Source: Actinocorallia herbida
GTDB lineage: Bacteria > Actinomycetota > Actinomycetes > Streptosporangiales > Streptosporangiaceae
Length of the DNA stretch: 64,000 nucleotides
Direction of reading: 5' to 3'
NCBI RefSeq assembly: GCF_003751225.1
Contig: NZ_RJKE01000001.1
Location: forward strand, 4,402,001-4,466,000
Shown: one piece after another, positions 42,353-50,739 of the stretch
Layout of the letters: each line of letters starts with the position of its first letter
Position numbering within the stretch: the first letter of the stretch is position 1
Notes under the pieces: generated by a model
What the model was told of the DNA's origin: nothing
Database searches by the model: none
Seen by the model: the letters and a program-made list of their open reading frames with translations, nothing else
Made by a program: the position numbers and the translations under genes

Positions 42353-43636
42353 TCAGTCGGGGGTGAGGGCGCGGAGGGCGCCGTGGACCAGGGCGGCGTG
42401 GGCGTCGGCGGGCGGGAGGGCGAGGTGGGTGCTGCCCGCGCTGCCCAGCAGGATCGTGCCGAGGGCCATCCAGGCGCGCATGCGGATCTGGGGGTCGGCG
42501 GACCGGCCGGAAAGGGAGGTGATGAGGAGTTCGCCCAGGTCGAGACCGTCGTCTACGTCGAGGGCGCCGGTGGTCTCCGCCACGTCGGACAGGAGGAGAC
42601 CGACCTGGCGGCGGTGGCGCAGGGTGATGTCGGCGAACCCCCGGACGGTCGCCTCGGCGACCTGGTCGTCGGGGAAGAGGGTCAGGCGCGCGCCCAGCGC
42701 GAGGAACTCCGTGACGGCGGGGGTGAGCAGTTCGCGCAGGATCGCCTGCTTGTCGGAGAAGTGGTAGAGCACCGAGGCCTTGGCGCAGCCGACCTCGGAC
42801 GCGATGTCCTGCAGCGAGGTGCCCCGGTACCCGCGCGCGACGAACAGGCGAAGGGCGGCGTCCAGCAGCTTGTCGTGCAGCGCCGCCCCGCGCGGATGCG
42901 CTCCGCTTCCGCGTGTCCGAGGTGCCTCCGGGACGCCCGGTGCGGTTCCGGCCTCCGGCGCGGACGTGCCCTGGGCGTCGCCCGGCTCCGGTCCGTCGGA
43001 CGGGGCGGGCGGGACGAGGCCCATTTCGATGAGGGAAGGGTGGTCGGCCAGCAGGGCGGCCAAGGCGGGGGCTATCCGCGCGCTGAGTTCGGCGGGGGTC
43101 TCGGGGTGGGCGCGGTGGAGCCAGTCGGTGGCGGCGGACAGGAGGGTGCCGGCGAGGAGGGCCGCGGTCGGGTCGTCGGGGATGTCGGCCGGGTCGTCGG
43201 CGTGGCTGGCGGCGGTGGGGTGGGTGAAGTTGACGTGGATCGCGATCGTGAGGCGGCGTCGGAGATGGTCGATGACGCGGGCGCTGCCGGTCGGGCCGAG
43301 GAGGGCCCGGTAGAGGTCGGCGCGTTCGCCGATGCGGGCGAAGAGGTCGGCGAGGGCGTCGCCGCCGATGCCCAGGACCTCGGGCGGGGAGCCGGGGCCG
43401 ACGACGGGCGCGGCCGCGATGATCCCGTCGAACAGCGCGGTGCAGGCGTGCGCGGCGAGATCGTGGGTGTCGGTGAAGTGCTCGTAGAAGGTCGAGCGGT
43501 TGACGCCCGCGCGCTTGGTGACGTCGGACACCGAGATCTGGTCGAGGTCGTGTTCGGCGACGAGGTCGAGCAGCGCGTCCTGCAGCCGCGCCCGGGTGCG
43601 CTGGGCGCGGGGGTTGGCGGTCGGGTGAACGGTCAC
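42353..43636 (-). CDS. Tandem TetR regulator (two TetR units in one chain)
   Basis: A 427-residue protein, twice the normal TetR length. The first HTH is at about residues 14-60 (ALLDLVAEHDLDQISVSDVT, VNRSTFYEHFTDTHDL). The second is at about 255-300 (KLLDAALRLFVARGYRGTSL, AKASVLYHFSDKQAIL). Each is followed by a helical ligand-type domain, and a Pro/Ala/Gly linker joins them near residues 210-250. The HTH sequences differ, so this is an old fusion rather than a recent duplication. It is divergent from an SDR gene across a four-half-site operator. Confidence 0.9.
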   Translation of the reverse strand: MTVHPTANPRAQRTRARLQDALLDLVAEHDLDQISVSDVTKRAGVNRSTFYEHFTDTHDLAAHACTALFDGIIAAAPVVGPGSPPEVLGIGGDALADLFARIGERADLYRALLGPTGSARVIDHLRRRLTIAIHVNFTHPTAASHADDPADIPDDPTAALLAGTLLSAATDWLHRAHPETPAELSARIAPALAALLADHPSLIEMGLVPPAPSDGPEPGDAQGTSAPEAGTAPGVPEAPRTRGSGAHPRGAALHDKLLDAALRLFVARGYRGTSLQDIASEVGCAKASVLYHFSDKQAILRELLTPAVTEFLALGARLTLFPDDQVAEATVRGFADITLRHRRQVGLLLSDVAETTGALDVDDGLDLGELLITSLSGRSADPQIRMRAWMALGTILLGSAGSTHLALPPADAHAALVHGALRALTPD

Positions 43637-43650
43637 GATCCCAGGGTATT

Positions 43651-43688
43651 ATTCCGACGGCTGTTGGAAATCCAACAGATGTTGGAAT
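43651..43688. promoter_or_regulatory. Four-half-site operator of the tandem TetR regulator
   Basis: Half-sites of the TGTTGGA type alternate in orientation: a weaker ATTCCGACG, TGTTGGA, TCCAACA, TGTTGGA. They form two perfect overlapping dyads, TGTTGGA-AA-TCCAACA (43662-43677) and TCCAACA-GA-TGTTGGA (43671-43686). The site lies 15 bp from one start and 26 bp from the other. Confidence 0.72.
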
Positions 43689-43713
43689 TACCCGCCCCCG
43701 AAGGGAAGAATCC

Positions 43714-44535
43714 ATGGCTGACCAGGTGGTAGTGGTCATCGGCACCGGAGGCATGGGCGAGGCGATCGCCCGCCGCGTCGGCTCCGGCACGCACCTCCTC
43801 CTCGCCGACTTCGACGCCGGGGTCCTGGAGGCCGCCGCCGCCCGGCTCTCCGGCGAAGGCCAGCGGGTGACCACCCAGCTCGTCGACGTGACCTCGCGCG
43901 AGTCCGTCGCGGCCCTCGCGAAGACCGCCGCGGGCCTCGGCGACGTCGCCAAGGTCGTCCACACCGCGGGCCTCTCCCCCGTCCAGGCCCCCGTCGCGGC
44001 GATCCTCGCGGTCGACCTCCTGGGCGTCGCGCTCGTCCTCGACGAGTTCGGCACGATCGTCGCCGAGGGCGCCGCCGGCCTCGTGATCTCCAGCATGGCC
44101 GGCCACCACATGCCCGCCCTGCCCCCCGAGGACGCGGCCCTCCTCGCCACGGCCCCCGCCGACGACCTTCTGTCCCTCCCCCTGACCGACCCCGCCAAGT
44201 TCGCCGGCAACAGCGGCTTCGCCTACGTCTTCGCCAAGCACGCCAACCACCTGCGCGTCCGCGCCGCGAGCTCGACCTGGTCCCGCCGAGGCGCCCGCGT
44301 CAACTCCATCAGCCCCGGCGTCATCGCCACCCCCATGGGCATGGAGGAACTCTCCGGCGACAGCGGCGACAACATGCGCGCCATGATCGCCGCCTCCAAC
44401 GCCAAGCGCGTGGGCACCCCCGAGGACATCGCCACCGCCGCCGCCTTCCTCCTGGGCCCCGACGCGACCTTCATCTCGGGCACCGACCTCCTGGTGGACG
44501 GCGGTGCCACCGCCGGCGTGACCACCCCCGTCTGA
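43714..44535 (+). CDS. SDR family oxidoreductase
   Basis: A 273-residue short-chain dehydrogenase with cofactor motif VIGTGGMGEAIAR, Ser in SSMAGHHM and active-site Y-x3-K in YVFAKHANHL. A longer insert between Ser and Tyr (LPPEDAALLATAPADDLLSL) resembles 3-alpha-hydroxysteroid dehydrogenase/carbonyl reductases. It is the only gene facing the tandem TetR regulator, so its substrate or product is a candidate inducer. GAAGGGAAGAA precedes the ATG. Confidence 0.9.
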   Translation: MADQVVVVIGTGGMGEAIARRVGSGTHLLLADFDAGVLEAAAARLSGEGQRVTTQLVDVTSRESVAALAKTAAGLGDVAKVVHTAGLSPVQAPVAAILAVDLLGVALVLDEFGTIVAEGAAGLVISSMAGHHMPALPPEDAALLATAPADDLLSLPLTDPAKFAGNSGFAYVFAKHANHLRVRAASSTWSRRGARVNSISPGVIATPMGMEELSGDSGDNMRAMIAASNAKRVGTPEDIATAAAFLLGPDATFISGTDLLVDGGATAGVTTPV

Positions 44536-44543
44536 CCCCACCC

Positions 44544-44589
44544 CTTGTCCTGTCCGATCGGTCAATATTGGCCGATCGGACAGGACAAG
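44544..44589. terminator. Bidirectional terminator with 18-bp stem
   Basis: CTTGTCCTGTCCGATCGG pairs perfectly with its inverse around the 10-base loop TCAATATTGG, between two convergent genes. Confidence 0.85.
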
Positions 44590-44646
44590 ACCCCGCGAGC
44601 CCCGACCGGCATCGTCGATTCGGGGCGCGTGCGGGGCAGCGGCTCG

Positions 44647-45570
44647 CTAGAGAGCGCCTGTCCTCCGCGGTGCGTCGAGGGCGCTGAGGAGCCAGTCGAG
44701 TTCGCGGCGGGGGTGCCTGGAGTCTCCCCAGCCGTTGACGCGGGCGAGCAGGGTGAAGTAGCGCTCGCGGCGGGGGTCGTTGGCCGCCTGGAGGTGGGCG
44801 CGGAGCTTGGCGCGCAGGGCGCGGTCCCCGGGTGGGTCGGTCAGGAGTGCCGCGTAGGCGGTGAGCACCTCGTCGACGAGCGCGGCGGCCTCCGGCGAGT
44901 CCGGGGCGGTGCCCGCGGCGAGAGCCGGCGCCGTCGCCGCCTGGATGACGGCGACGATGTGGCGGCGCGGCGGGCCGGTGTGGCCACGGGCGGAGGCGGC
45001 GTACTCCTCGTAGACGTCGCGCATGAGGTGGCGGAACCGCTCGTCCTGGATGAGTTCGGCCAGTTCCACCCAGGCGTCCAGCTGGTCGGGGGTGGGGTCG
45101 TCGGGCAGCGCGGGCGTCAGCGAGGTGCGGATGCCGCGCAGCACCGGACCGGTGAAGGTGCTGTCCAGGAAGGACGCGACGAGGGAGTCGCGCTCGGCGG
45201 CGGACAGGCGGGCGAGACTGTGCATGAGTTCCAGTTCCTCCGGGGTCGCGGACCGCCGGGCGGCGGCCGTCAGGACGGCGTGCCGCAACCGCAGCGCTCT
45301 CAGCTGGACGGCCACGGCCTCGGCGTGCGCGGCGGCGACGTCGGCGAGCCCCGTCTCCCGGTCGAGGATCTTCCGCACCGTCCCCAGGTCGATCCCCAGC
45401 TCCCGCAGGGTCCTGATCAACCCGATCCGGGCAAGGGCGTCCGCCCCGTACCGCCGGTGCCCCGACGGATCCCGCCCCTCCACCGGAACCAGTCCCTCAT
45501 CCGAGTAGAACCGGACCGTCTTGACCGTCGACCCGGCCAGCCGGGCGACCTCACCGATCGAATACCGCAC
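44647..45570 (-). CDS. MerR-family transcriptional regulator
   Basis: A 307-residue regulator. Residues 1-75 carry the MerR winged helix (YSIGEVARLAGSTVKTVRFY, then DPSGHRRYGADAL). A helical stretch ILDRETGLADVAAAHAEAV forms the dimer coiled coil. The long, helix-rich C-terminal part has no Cys metal site and no TipAS signature. The GTG start fits MerR N-termini (MRYSIGEVAR); no strong ribosome site is close. The target may be the divergent small gene or itself. Confidence 0.9.
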   Translation of the reverse strand: MRYSIGEVARLAGSTVKTVRFYSDEGLVPVEGRDPSGHRRYGADALARIGLIRTLRELGIDLGTVRKILDRETGLADVAAAHAEAVAVQLRALRLRHAVLTAAARRSATPEELELMHSLARLSAAERDSLVASFLDSTFTGPVLRGIRTSLTPALPDDPTPDQLDAWVELAELIQDERFRHLMRDVYEEYAASARGHTGPPRRHIVAVIQAATAPALAAGTAPDSPEAAALVDEVLTAYAALLTDPPGDRALRAKLRAHLQAANDPRRERYFTLLARVNGWGDSRHPRRELDWLLSALDAPRRTGAL

Positions 45571-45630
45571 TCCCCCACCGTCCCACCTCCCGTAACAGGA
45601 GATGCAACCCGCGCTCCGAGAGGGTGACGA

Positions 45631-45999
45631 ATGGCCGAATCCGGCGATGTGCCGCATCATGGGCCCATGAGACGGTGGGTTCACGCGCGGCAGGACGACG
45701 AAGACCTGTCGTTCTTCTTCGAGATCGACCACGACGGCTACTTCCGTCGCGTGGTCATGCTCGAAGGACCCGAGCGCCTCGCGGTCATCGCGTGCTCCCT
45801 CGACGAGGTGGAAGCCGCCTTCCGGAACGACACGATCAACGAGTACGGCGAGACCTACGGCGTCCCCCTCTCCTGGAGCGCGGCATCACCGGACTGGGAC
45901 TACACGGACCCCGAACCCCTGTCCGAGACCGAATTCGAAGAAGCCTGGGCCGACGCCCGCCAAGCCCGCGCCACAGGCTCCCGCCGCGACCTGGACTGA
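45631..45999 (+). CDS. Hypothetical small acidic protein
   Basis: A 122-residue protein. ATG at 45631 has AGAGGG six bases upstream; Met at 45667 is an alternative closer to where the conserved-looking part begins (RRWVHARQDDEDLSFFFEID). It contains Phe/Tyr-rich strands and an acidic tail with no membrane segment. No family was recognised. It is divergent from the MerR gene, 60 bp apart, and could be its target. Confidence 0.65.
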   Translation: MAESGDVPHHGPMRRWVHARQDDEDLSFFFEIDHDGYFRRVVMLEGPERLAVIACSLDEVEAAFRNDTINEYGETYGVPLSWSAASPDWDYTDPEPLSETEFEEAWADARQARATGSRRDLD

Positions 46000-46136
46000 C
46001 TCGCCCGCATCCGCCCCGAACGACCTCGCGGCCGCGCTCATGGAGGCCGCCGAGACGCCGGCCCTGCTCAACGTACTCGGACCGAGCGCACCGGCGGCGT
46101 CGCGTAGGCCCGTGGCCTGCCAGGAGACGCACGACG

Positions 46137-46166
46137 ACCGCGGCGGCCTGGGGAGGCCGCCGCGGT
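46137..46166. terminator. Bidirectional hairpin terminator
   Basis: ACCGCGGCGGCC pairs perfectly with GGCCGCCGCGGT around TGGGGA, between two convergent genes. Confidence 0.75.
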
Positions 46167-46187
46167 GTCGGCGTCGGAGTGCCGGGA

Positions 46188-47594
46188 TCAGACGGGTTCT
46201 GGGGTCAGGGCTTCGACGGGGGCGGGCGCGGGCCGGCGGTGGGGGCGGGCGGTGATGACGATGAGGGCGGAGACCACGGCGAGGGCGGCGAGGGTGAGGA
46301 AGCCGTACTCGTAGCCGGATTCGGTGGGGATGCCGGTCGGCCCGGCGGTACCGGTGACGATGGCGGTGAGGAGGACGGTGCCGAGCGCGCTGCCGATGGT
46401 GCGGAGGTTGGCGTTGACGCCGCTGGCGACGCCGGTCTCGGTGGGCGGGACGTTCTGGACGACGACCGTGGTCATCGCGGCGAAGCCGGCGCCCAGGCCG
46501 ATGCCGAAGAAGGCCGCCGCGGTGCCCAGTTGCCAGGCGTTGTGGTGGAACAGGGCGAGCGAGGCGGTCGGGAGGGCGAGGAGCAGAGCGGCGGCGATCA
46601 ACTGCCTGCGGGGTTCGACGAACCGGGTGAGCGGGCCGGCGAGGAATCCCATCGCCGCCATGGTGATGAGCATGGGGAGCATGAGCAGGCCGGATTCGCC
46701 GACCGTCAGGCCGAGCCCGTAGCCGCTGGAGGCCGGGGTCTGGGCGAAGCGCGGGAAGTAGGCGAAGACGCCGAACATGGCGGCGCCGAAGAAGACCGCG
46801 GCGAGGTTCGTCGACCACAGGGCCGGGGCCGCGAGCGTCCGCAGGTCGACGAGCGGGGTGCGCGAGCGCAGTTCGACCAGTGCCCAGGCGGCGACCAGGA
46901 CGGCGGCGAGGACGAACAGGCCGATGACGGCCGGGGAGCCCCAGCCCCACTGCGCGCCGGAGCTCAGCGGCAGCAGCAGCGCGACGAGCCAGCCCGCGAG
47001 CAGGACGGCCGCCGGGACGTTGACGCGTCCACCGGCGCGCGTGGTGGAGTCGGGCACCCAGCGCAGTGTGAGCACGGCGCCGACCAGCATCCCGACGAGC
47101 GGGATGAGGAAGAGTCCGCGCCAGCCCAGCGCCGCCGCGAGGGGTCCGGCCAGGACGGTGCCGAGTCCGGCGCCGACCGCGGTGAGCGCGGAGAACGCGC
47201 CGATGCCCGCGGGGAGCCTGGCGGCGGGGAAGGTGTCGCGCAGGATGCCGAAGGCCAGCGGGAACATGGCGCCGCCGAGTCCCTGCAGGACACGGGCGGC
47301 GAGGAGGACGCCGAGGGTCGGCGCCAGTGCGGCGACGACGCTGCCGACGCCGACGGCGGCCACGGTGACGAGGAAGATCCGGCGTTTTCCGGCGAGGTCG
47401 CCGATCCGGCCCAGCAGGGGCGTCGCGACGGCGGCGGTGATCAGCCAGGCGGTGAGGGTCCAGGTGGCGCCCGCGGCGTCGGTGTGCAGGTCCTGCTGGA
47501 TGACCGGGAGCACGGGCACGAGGAGGCTTTGCAGGGTAGCGAACGTGAGCGCCGTCACCGCGAGTGCGGTGAAGGTACGTGCGGAGTTCATCAT
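46188..47594 (-). CDS. MFS drug-efflux transporter (DHA2/EmrB type)
   Basis: A 468-residue transporter with 14 predicted helices. Motif A-like GRIGDLAGKRRIFLVT follows helix 2, and the motif C-type stretch GAGLGTVLAGPLAAALGW is in helix 5. The protein starts at one of two adjacent ATGs (47594 or 47591). It probably exports a toxic small molecule. The divergent TetR gene and three operator dyads between them form a classic efflux-repressor pair. Confidence 0.92.
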   Translation of the reverse strand: MMNSARTFTALAVTALTFATLQSLLVPVLPVIQQDLHTDAAGATWTLTAWLITAAVATPLLGRIGDLAGKRRIFLVTVAAVGVGSVVAALAPTLGVLLAARVLQGLGGAMFPLAFGILRDTFPAARLPAGIGAFSALTAVGAGLGTVLAGPLAAALGWRGLFLIPLVGMLVGAVLTLRWVPDSTTRAGGRVNVPAAVLLAGWLVALLLPLSSGAQWGWGSPAVIGLFVLAAVLVAAWALVELRSRTPLVDLRTLAAPALWSTNLAAVFFGAAMFGVFAYFPRFAQTPASSGYGLGLTVGESGLLMLPMLITMAAMGFLAGPLTRFVEPRRQLIAAALLLALPTASLALFHHNAWQLGTAAAFFGIGLGAGFAAMTTVVVQNVPPTETGVASGVNANLRTIGSALGTVLLTAIVTGTAGPTGIPTESGYEYGFLTLAALAVVSALIVITARPHRRPAPAPVEALTPEPV

Positions 47595-47621
47595 GCTCGT
47601 TTCGTCACGTGAAGGGTAGAG

Positions 47622-47681
47622 TGGAGGCATCCTCCGATCGGAGGGTACCTCCGTTTTGCACTATAGCGGAGGACCCCTCCA
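47622..47681. promoter_or_regulatory. Three operator dyads between MFS pump and TetR
   Basis: Three copies of one 15-bp design, NGGAGG-N3-CCTCCN, occur at 47622-47636, 47639-47653 and 47667-47681, with centres 17 and 28 bp apart. Two adjacent halves also form the perfect palindrome CCTCCGATCGGAGG. They cover most of the space between the divergent starts. Confidence 0.7.
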
Positions 47682-47710
47682 CTTTGTTCCCCTAGGGGAG
47701 AATGTCCGTC

Positions 47711-48277
47711 ATGAGCACGAGCGCCTTCGAGAAGATCACGGCCCGCAGACCACGCCGCACCGACGCCCGGCGCAACTACGAGGCCCTGCTCGCCGCCGCC
47801 CGCGACGCCTTCGCCGAGCAGGGCACCGAGGCCTCCCTGGAGGGCATCGCCCGCCGGGCCGAAGTCGGAATCGGTACGCTCTACCGCAACTTCCCCACCC
47901 GGGACGACCTCATCGAGGCCGTCTACGTGAGCGAGGTGGCGCGGCTGGCCGAGGCGTCCGAACGGCTCCTCAACGCCGAGCCGTGGGACGCCCTGGTCGC
48001 CTGGCTCGGCAGCTTCGTGGAGTACGTGGGCACCAAGCACGTGCTGCTCGACGCGCTCAACCGCGACTCCGAGGTCATCCAGAACTGCCGCACCGTCATC
48101 CTCGAATCGGGCGAGCCGATCCTCAGCCGCGCCCAGGAGGCCGGCACCGCCCGGTCCGACGCCGACATCCAGGACGTGATCCGCCTGGTCGCGGGCATCG
48201 CCGGCGTCGTCTACGAGGACGACGACCAGCGCGACCGCGTCCTCGGCTTCGCCGTCGACGGCCTCCGCCCCCGCTGA
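47711..48277 (+). CDS. TetR-family repressor of the adjacent MFS pump
   Basis: A 188-residue TetR protein. The HTH lies at about residues 22-68 (ALLAAARDAFAEQGTEASLE, then VGIGTLYRNFPTRDDLIEAV), the form typical of efflux repressors. ATG at 47711 is preferred because GGGGAG lies about ten bases upstream; ATG at 47702 is too close to it. The C-terminal ligand domain is standard length. Confidence 0.9.
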   Translation: MSTSAFEKITARRPRRTDARRNYEALLAAARDAFAEQGTEASLEGIARRAEVGIGTLYRNFPTRDDLIEAVYVSEVARLAEASERLLNAEPWDALVAWLGSFVEYVGTKHVLLDALNRDSEVIQNCRTVILESGEPILSRAQEAGTARSDADIQDVIRLVAGIAGVVYEDDDQRDRVLGFAVDGLRPR

Positions 48278-48327
48278 CCGGCCCGTCCGCCACCCGGTAG
48301 GCCCTCGGCGCGGAAGGTCAGGGGGCG
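48266..48327. terminator. Possible terminator overlapping two convergent stop codons
   Basis: CGCCCCCGCTGACC at the end of the TetR gene can pair, with a 2-base bulge, with GGTCAGGGGGCG at the end of the leftward membrane gene. The arms include both stop codons. Confidence 0.35.
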
Positions 48328-48770
48328 AGGGCGAGGACGGCGGGGGTGGTCAGGGCGAGGGGGAGGCCCCAGAAGAGGGCGGCGGCGCCGCCGGTCCAGG
48401 CGGCGGCACGCTGCTGGGCGGGAGTGGCGCCCGCGGCGGCGAGGGCGGCGCGGACCTCCGCGTAGTAGGTGGACTTGTCGGGGACCGCCATGGTGATGAC
48501 GGGCCAGTAGAGGAGGCCGGCGAGGGCCACCACGGCCAGCGCGAGCCAGGGGGCGCCCAGCGCGTCGGCGGCCAGGGCGCCGAGGACCGCGACAGCCAGG
48601 TAGGCGAGCCCGGATTCTGCCTGCAGAGCGAGGGCGAGGAGCGCGGCGCGAAGGGTGCTGTCACGCGCGACCGGCAGCAGCGGGCGCCACAGCGCGGTCC
48701 GGAACCGGACGCGCTGGGTGTGGCCCCAGATGAGCTGGAACAGCAGGACGAAGACCAGCACCACCGCCAT
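48318..48770 (-). CDS. Small integral membrane protein
   Basis: A 150-residue membrane protein: an N-terminal helix VVLVFVLLFQLIWG, two to three central hydrophobic helices (LAYLAVAVLGALAADALG, LALAVVALAGLLYW), and a last helix ALFWGLPLALTTPAVLALAP. A cytoplasmic loop has DKSTYYAEVRAALAAAG. There is no known family; it could be a single gene, 67 bp upstream of nothing in its own direction. No signal or motif gives a function. Confidence 0.68.
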   Translation of the reverse strand: MAVVLVFVLLFQLIWGHTQRVRFRTALWRPLLPVARDSTLRAALLALALQAESGLAYLAVAVLGALAADALGAPWLALAVVALAGLLYWPVITMAVPDKSTYYAEVRAALAAAGATPAQQRAAAWTGGAAALFWGLPLALTTPAVLALAP

Positions 48771-48837
48771 ACCCGGCGAACCCCCTCAAAGAGCGGCCAC
48801 GAGTTCGGCATCATGCCACAGCGGCGGCGCGGGGCGG

Positions 48838-49983
48838 TTAGAGCCAGTCGCGGCGTTTGAACAGGATATAGAGGGTGACGCAGGTGGCGGCCATGAGGGA
48901 GAGGGCGAAGGGGTACCCGACGCGCCAGTGGAGTTCCGGCATGTGGTCGAAGTTCATGCCGTAGACGGTGCCGATGAGCGTCGGGGCGAAGAGGATCGCG
49001 GCCCACGAGGAGATCTTCTTGATCTCCTCGTTCTGGGCGGTGTTGGCCAGGGCGAGGTTGCGCATCTCCTCGTTCTGGGCCTGGGTGACCAGCGTCGCGT
49101 TGACGGTGAGGATGTCGGTGAGCGCCTGGCGGAAGGTGTCGACGCGTTCGGCGACGATCGTGGCGTGGTCGGCGACGTCCCGCAGGTAGCGCTGGAGCTC
49201 CTCGTCGGTGTGGTACTTGGCGAATCCCGCCGACAGGGCCTCCAGCATGCGCAGGAGGGGACGGGTGGCGCGCTGGAACTCGACGACCTCGCGCGACAGC
49301 TCGTAGATACGGCGGGAGACGCCCGGTTCGAGGCGGAACACCTCGGTCTCGATCTCGTCGATGTCGTTCTGGAGGCCGGCGACGACGGGCGCGTACCCGT
49401 CGACCACGGCGTCCATGACGGCGTAGAGGATGGCCTCCGGGCCCAGCCTGAGCAGGTCGGGGTCGTCCTCCATGCGGCGGCGCACGATGGCGAGGTCGGG
49501 CGCCTCGCTGTGCCGGACCGTCACCACGAAGTTCGGCCCGACGAACACGTGCAGCTCGCCGAAGTCGACCTCCTCGTCGGCGTCGTCGTAGCGGGCCGCG
49601 CGCAGCACCGCGAACAGGGTGTCGCCGTACCGTTCCAGCTTGGGCCGCTGGTGCGCGACGATCGCGTCCTCGACGGCGAGCTCGTGCAGGCCGAACCGCT
49701 CGGCGAGGGTGAGCAGCTGGGACTCGGCGGGCCGGTACAGCCCTATCCAGGCGATGCTCCCCGGCCGCTCCTGGAGGCGCTTGAACGTGTCGGCGAGCGT
49801 CGGCGGCGAGTCGATCCGCCTTCCGCCGACGTAGAGGGCGGTGTCGACGAGGCTGTTCTCGACCGGCGGGTGGTCCTCCCCTGCCTCCGGGTCCATGTCC
49901 CGCTCAGGCGCCCGCTCGGCCTTGCCTCCCGGGGTCTCCTGGCGTTTGCGCAGCAGCCCGCGCATCCGGTGCTGATCCGCCAT
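48838..49983 (-). CDS. corA: CorA-family magnesium/cobalt channel
   Basis: A 381-residue divalent-cation channel. The large N-terminal cytoplasmic domain is followed by a long helix and two C-terminal membrane helices, with the signature GMN in GTVYGMNFDHMPEL. Start MADQHRMRGLLRKRQE gives a basic N-terminal extension. It looks monocistronic. Mg2+ transport is the main family role. Confidence 0.93.
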   Translation of the reverse strand: MADQHRMRGLLRKRQETPGGKAERAPERDMDPEAGEDHPPVENSLVDTALYVGGRRIDSPPTLADTFKRLQERPGSIAWIGLYRPAESQLLTLAERFGLHELAVEDAIVAHQRPKLERYGDTLFAVLRAARYDDADEEVDFGELHVFVGPNFVVTVRHSEAPDLAIVRRRMEDDPDLLRLGPEAILYAVMDAVVDGYAPVVAGLQNDIDEIETEVFRLEPGVSRRIYELSREVVEFQRATRPLLRMLEALSAGFAKYHTDEELQRYLRDVADHATIVAERVDTFRQALTDILTVNATLVTQAQNEEMRNLALANTAQNEEIKKISSWAAILFAPTLIGTVYGMNFDHMPELHWRVGYPFALSLMAATCVTLYILFKRRDWL

Positions 49984-50118
49984 CGAACCCCCTCGTCCTC
50001 CCCGCGCCCGAGCGCCGACGAGGACTCCGGCGTCCCCCGGACTCCGCCGTCCCGGCGGCCCCAGTCTATGCGGATCGCCCCACCCGGGTTCCTGGCGGGC
50101 CCGGACCCGCGGCCGGGA

Positions 50119-50739
50119 TCAGCAGCGCTCCGGGAGCCGGGTGAGGACGTGGGCGGCGTAGTCGGCGAGGAAGGCCAGCGCGGCGTCTTCGGCGACGGGG
50201 TCGGGGGTGAGGGTGCGGGAGATGGCTTCGCCGTCGAAGTGGTTGCGGGCCGCGGTGACGAGGAGGGTGAGGACCGCGTCGGGAAGTGCGGCGAGGGCGG
50301 GGATCGAGCGGGCGGCCGCGGCGATGTCGGCGTGGAAGCGCTCGGCGATCGGGGCGAGGCCCGCGTGGAGGGCGGGGTCGGTGCGGGCGGCGACCATCAG
50401 CTCGAACCAGACGACGTTCTCCGCGGCCCTGTGCCGTTCGCGCATCAGCGCCAGGGCGGCGCGGGCGTCGGCCGGCGGGTCCGCGGCGATCCGTTCGCCG
50501 ACCACGGCGAGGTGGCGGCGGGCGACCTCCTCGGCCGCCGCGAGCAGGAGGGCGAGGCGCGAGTCGAAGTGGCGGAACAGGCCGCCGCGCGAGACGCCGG
50601 AGCGGGCGCAGATCTCGCCCAGGGAGGTGCCCGCGTAGCCCGTCTCGGCGAGGGCCGCGATGGCGGCGTCGACGAGACGGGCCACGGTCGCCTCCTTGCG
50701 TTCGCGCTGGGTGCGGCGGCGGGGCGCGTCGGTCTGCAT
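50119..50739 (-). CDS. TetR-family regulator fused in operon with the amidohydrolase
   Basis: A 206-residue TetR protein. The HTH is at about residues 18-65 (LVDAAIAALAETGYAGTSLG, then VSRGGLFRHFDSRLALL). Its ATG directly follows the TGA of the upstream amidohydrolase with no gap, so the two are translationally coupled. An ACCGATCGGT palindrome in the operon promoter is its likely operator, giving autoregulation. Confidence 0.9.
   Translation of the reverse strand: MQTDAPRRRTQRERKEATVARLVDAAIAALAETGYAGTSLGEICARSGVSRGGLFRHFDSRLALLLAAAEEVARRHLAVVGERIAADPPADARAALALMRERHRAAENVVWFELMVAARTDPALHAGLAPIAERFHADIAAAARSIPALAALPDAVLTLLVTAARNHFDGEAISRTLTPDPVAEDAALAFLADYAAHVLTRLPERC

Noticed and set aside
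9360-44535. Reading the island as a secondary-metabolite biosynthetic cluster
   Set aside because: No polyketide synthase, peptide synthetase or terpene cyclase is present; the enzymes are beta-oxidation and activation types.
9360-44535. Classical KstR or KstR2 cholesterol regulon
   Set aside because: I did not see KstR- or KstR2-like operators or regulators in the gaps inspected; the shared motif found is different.
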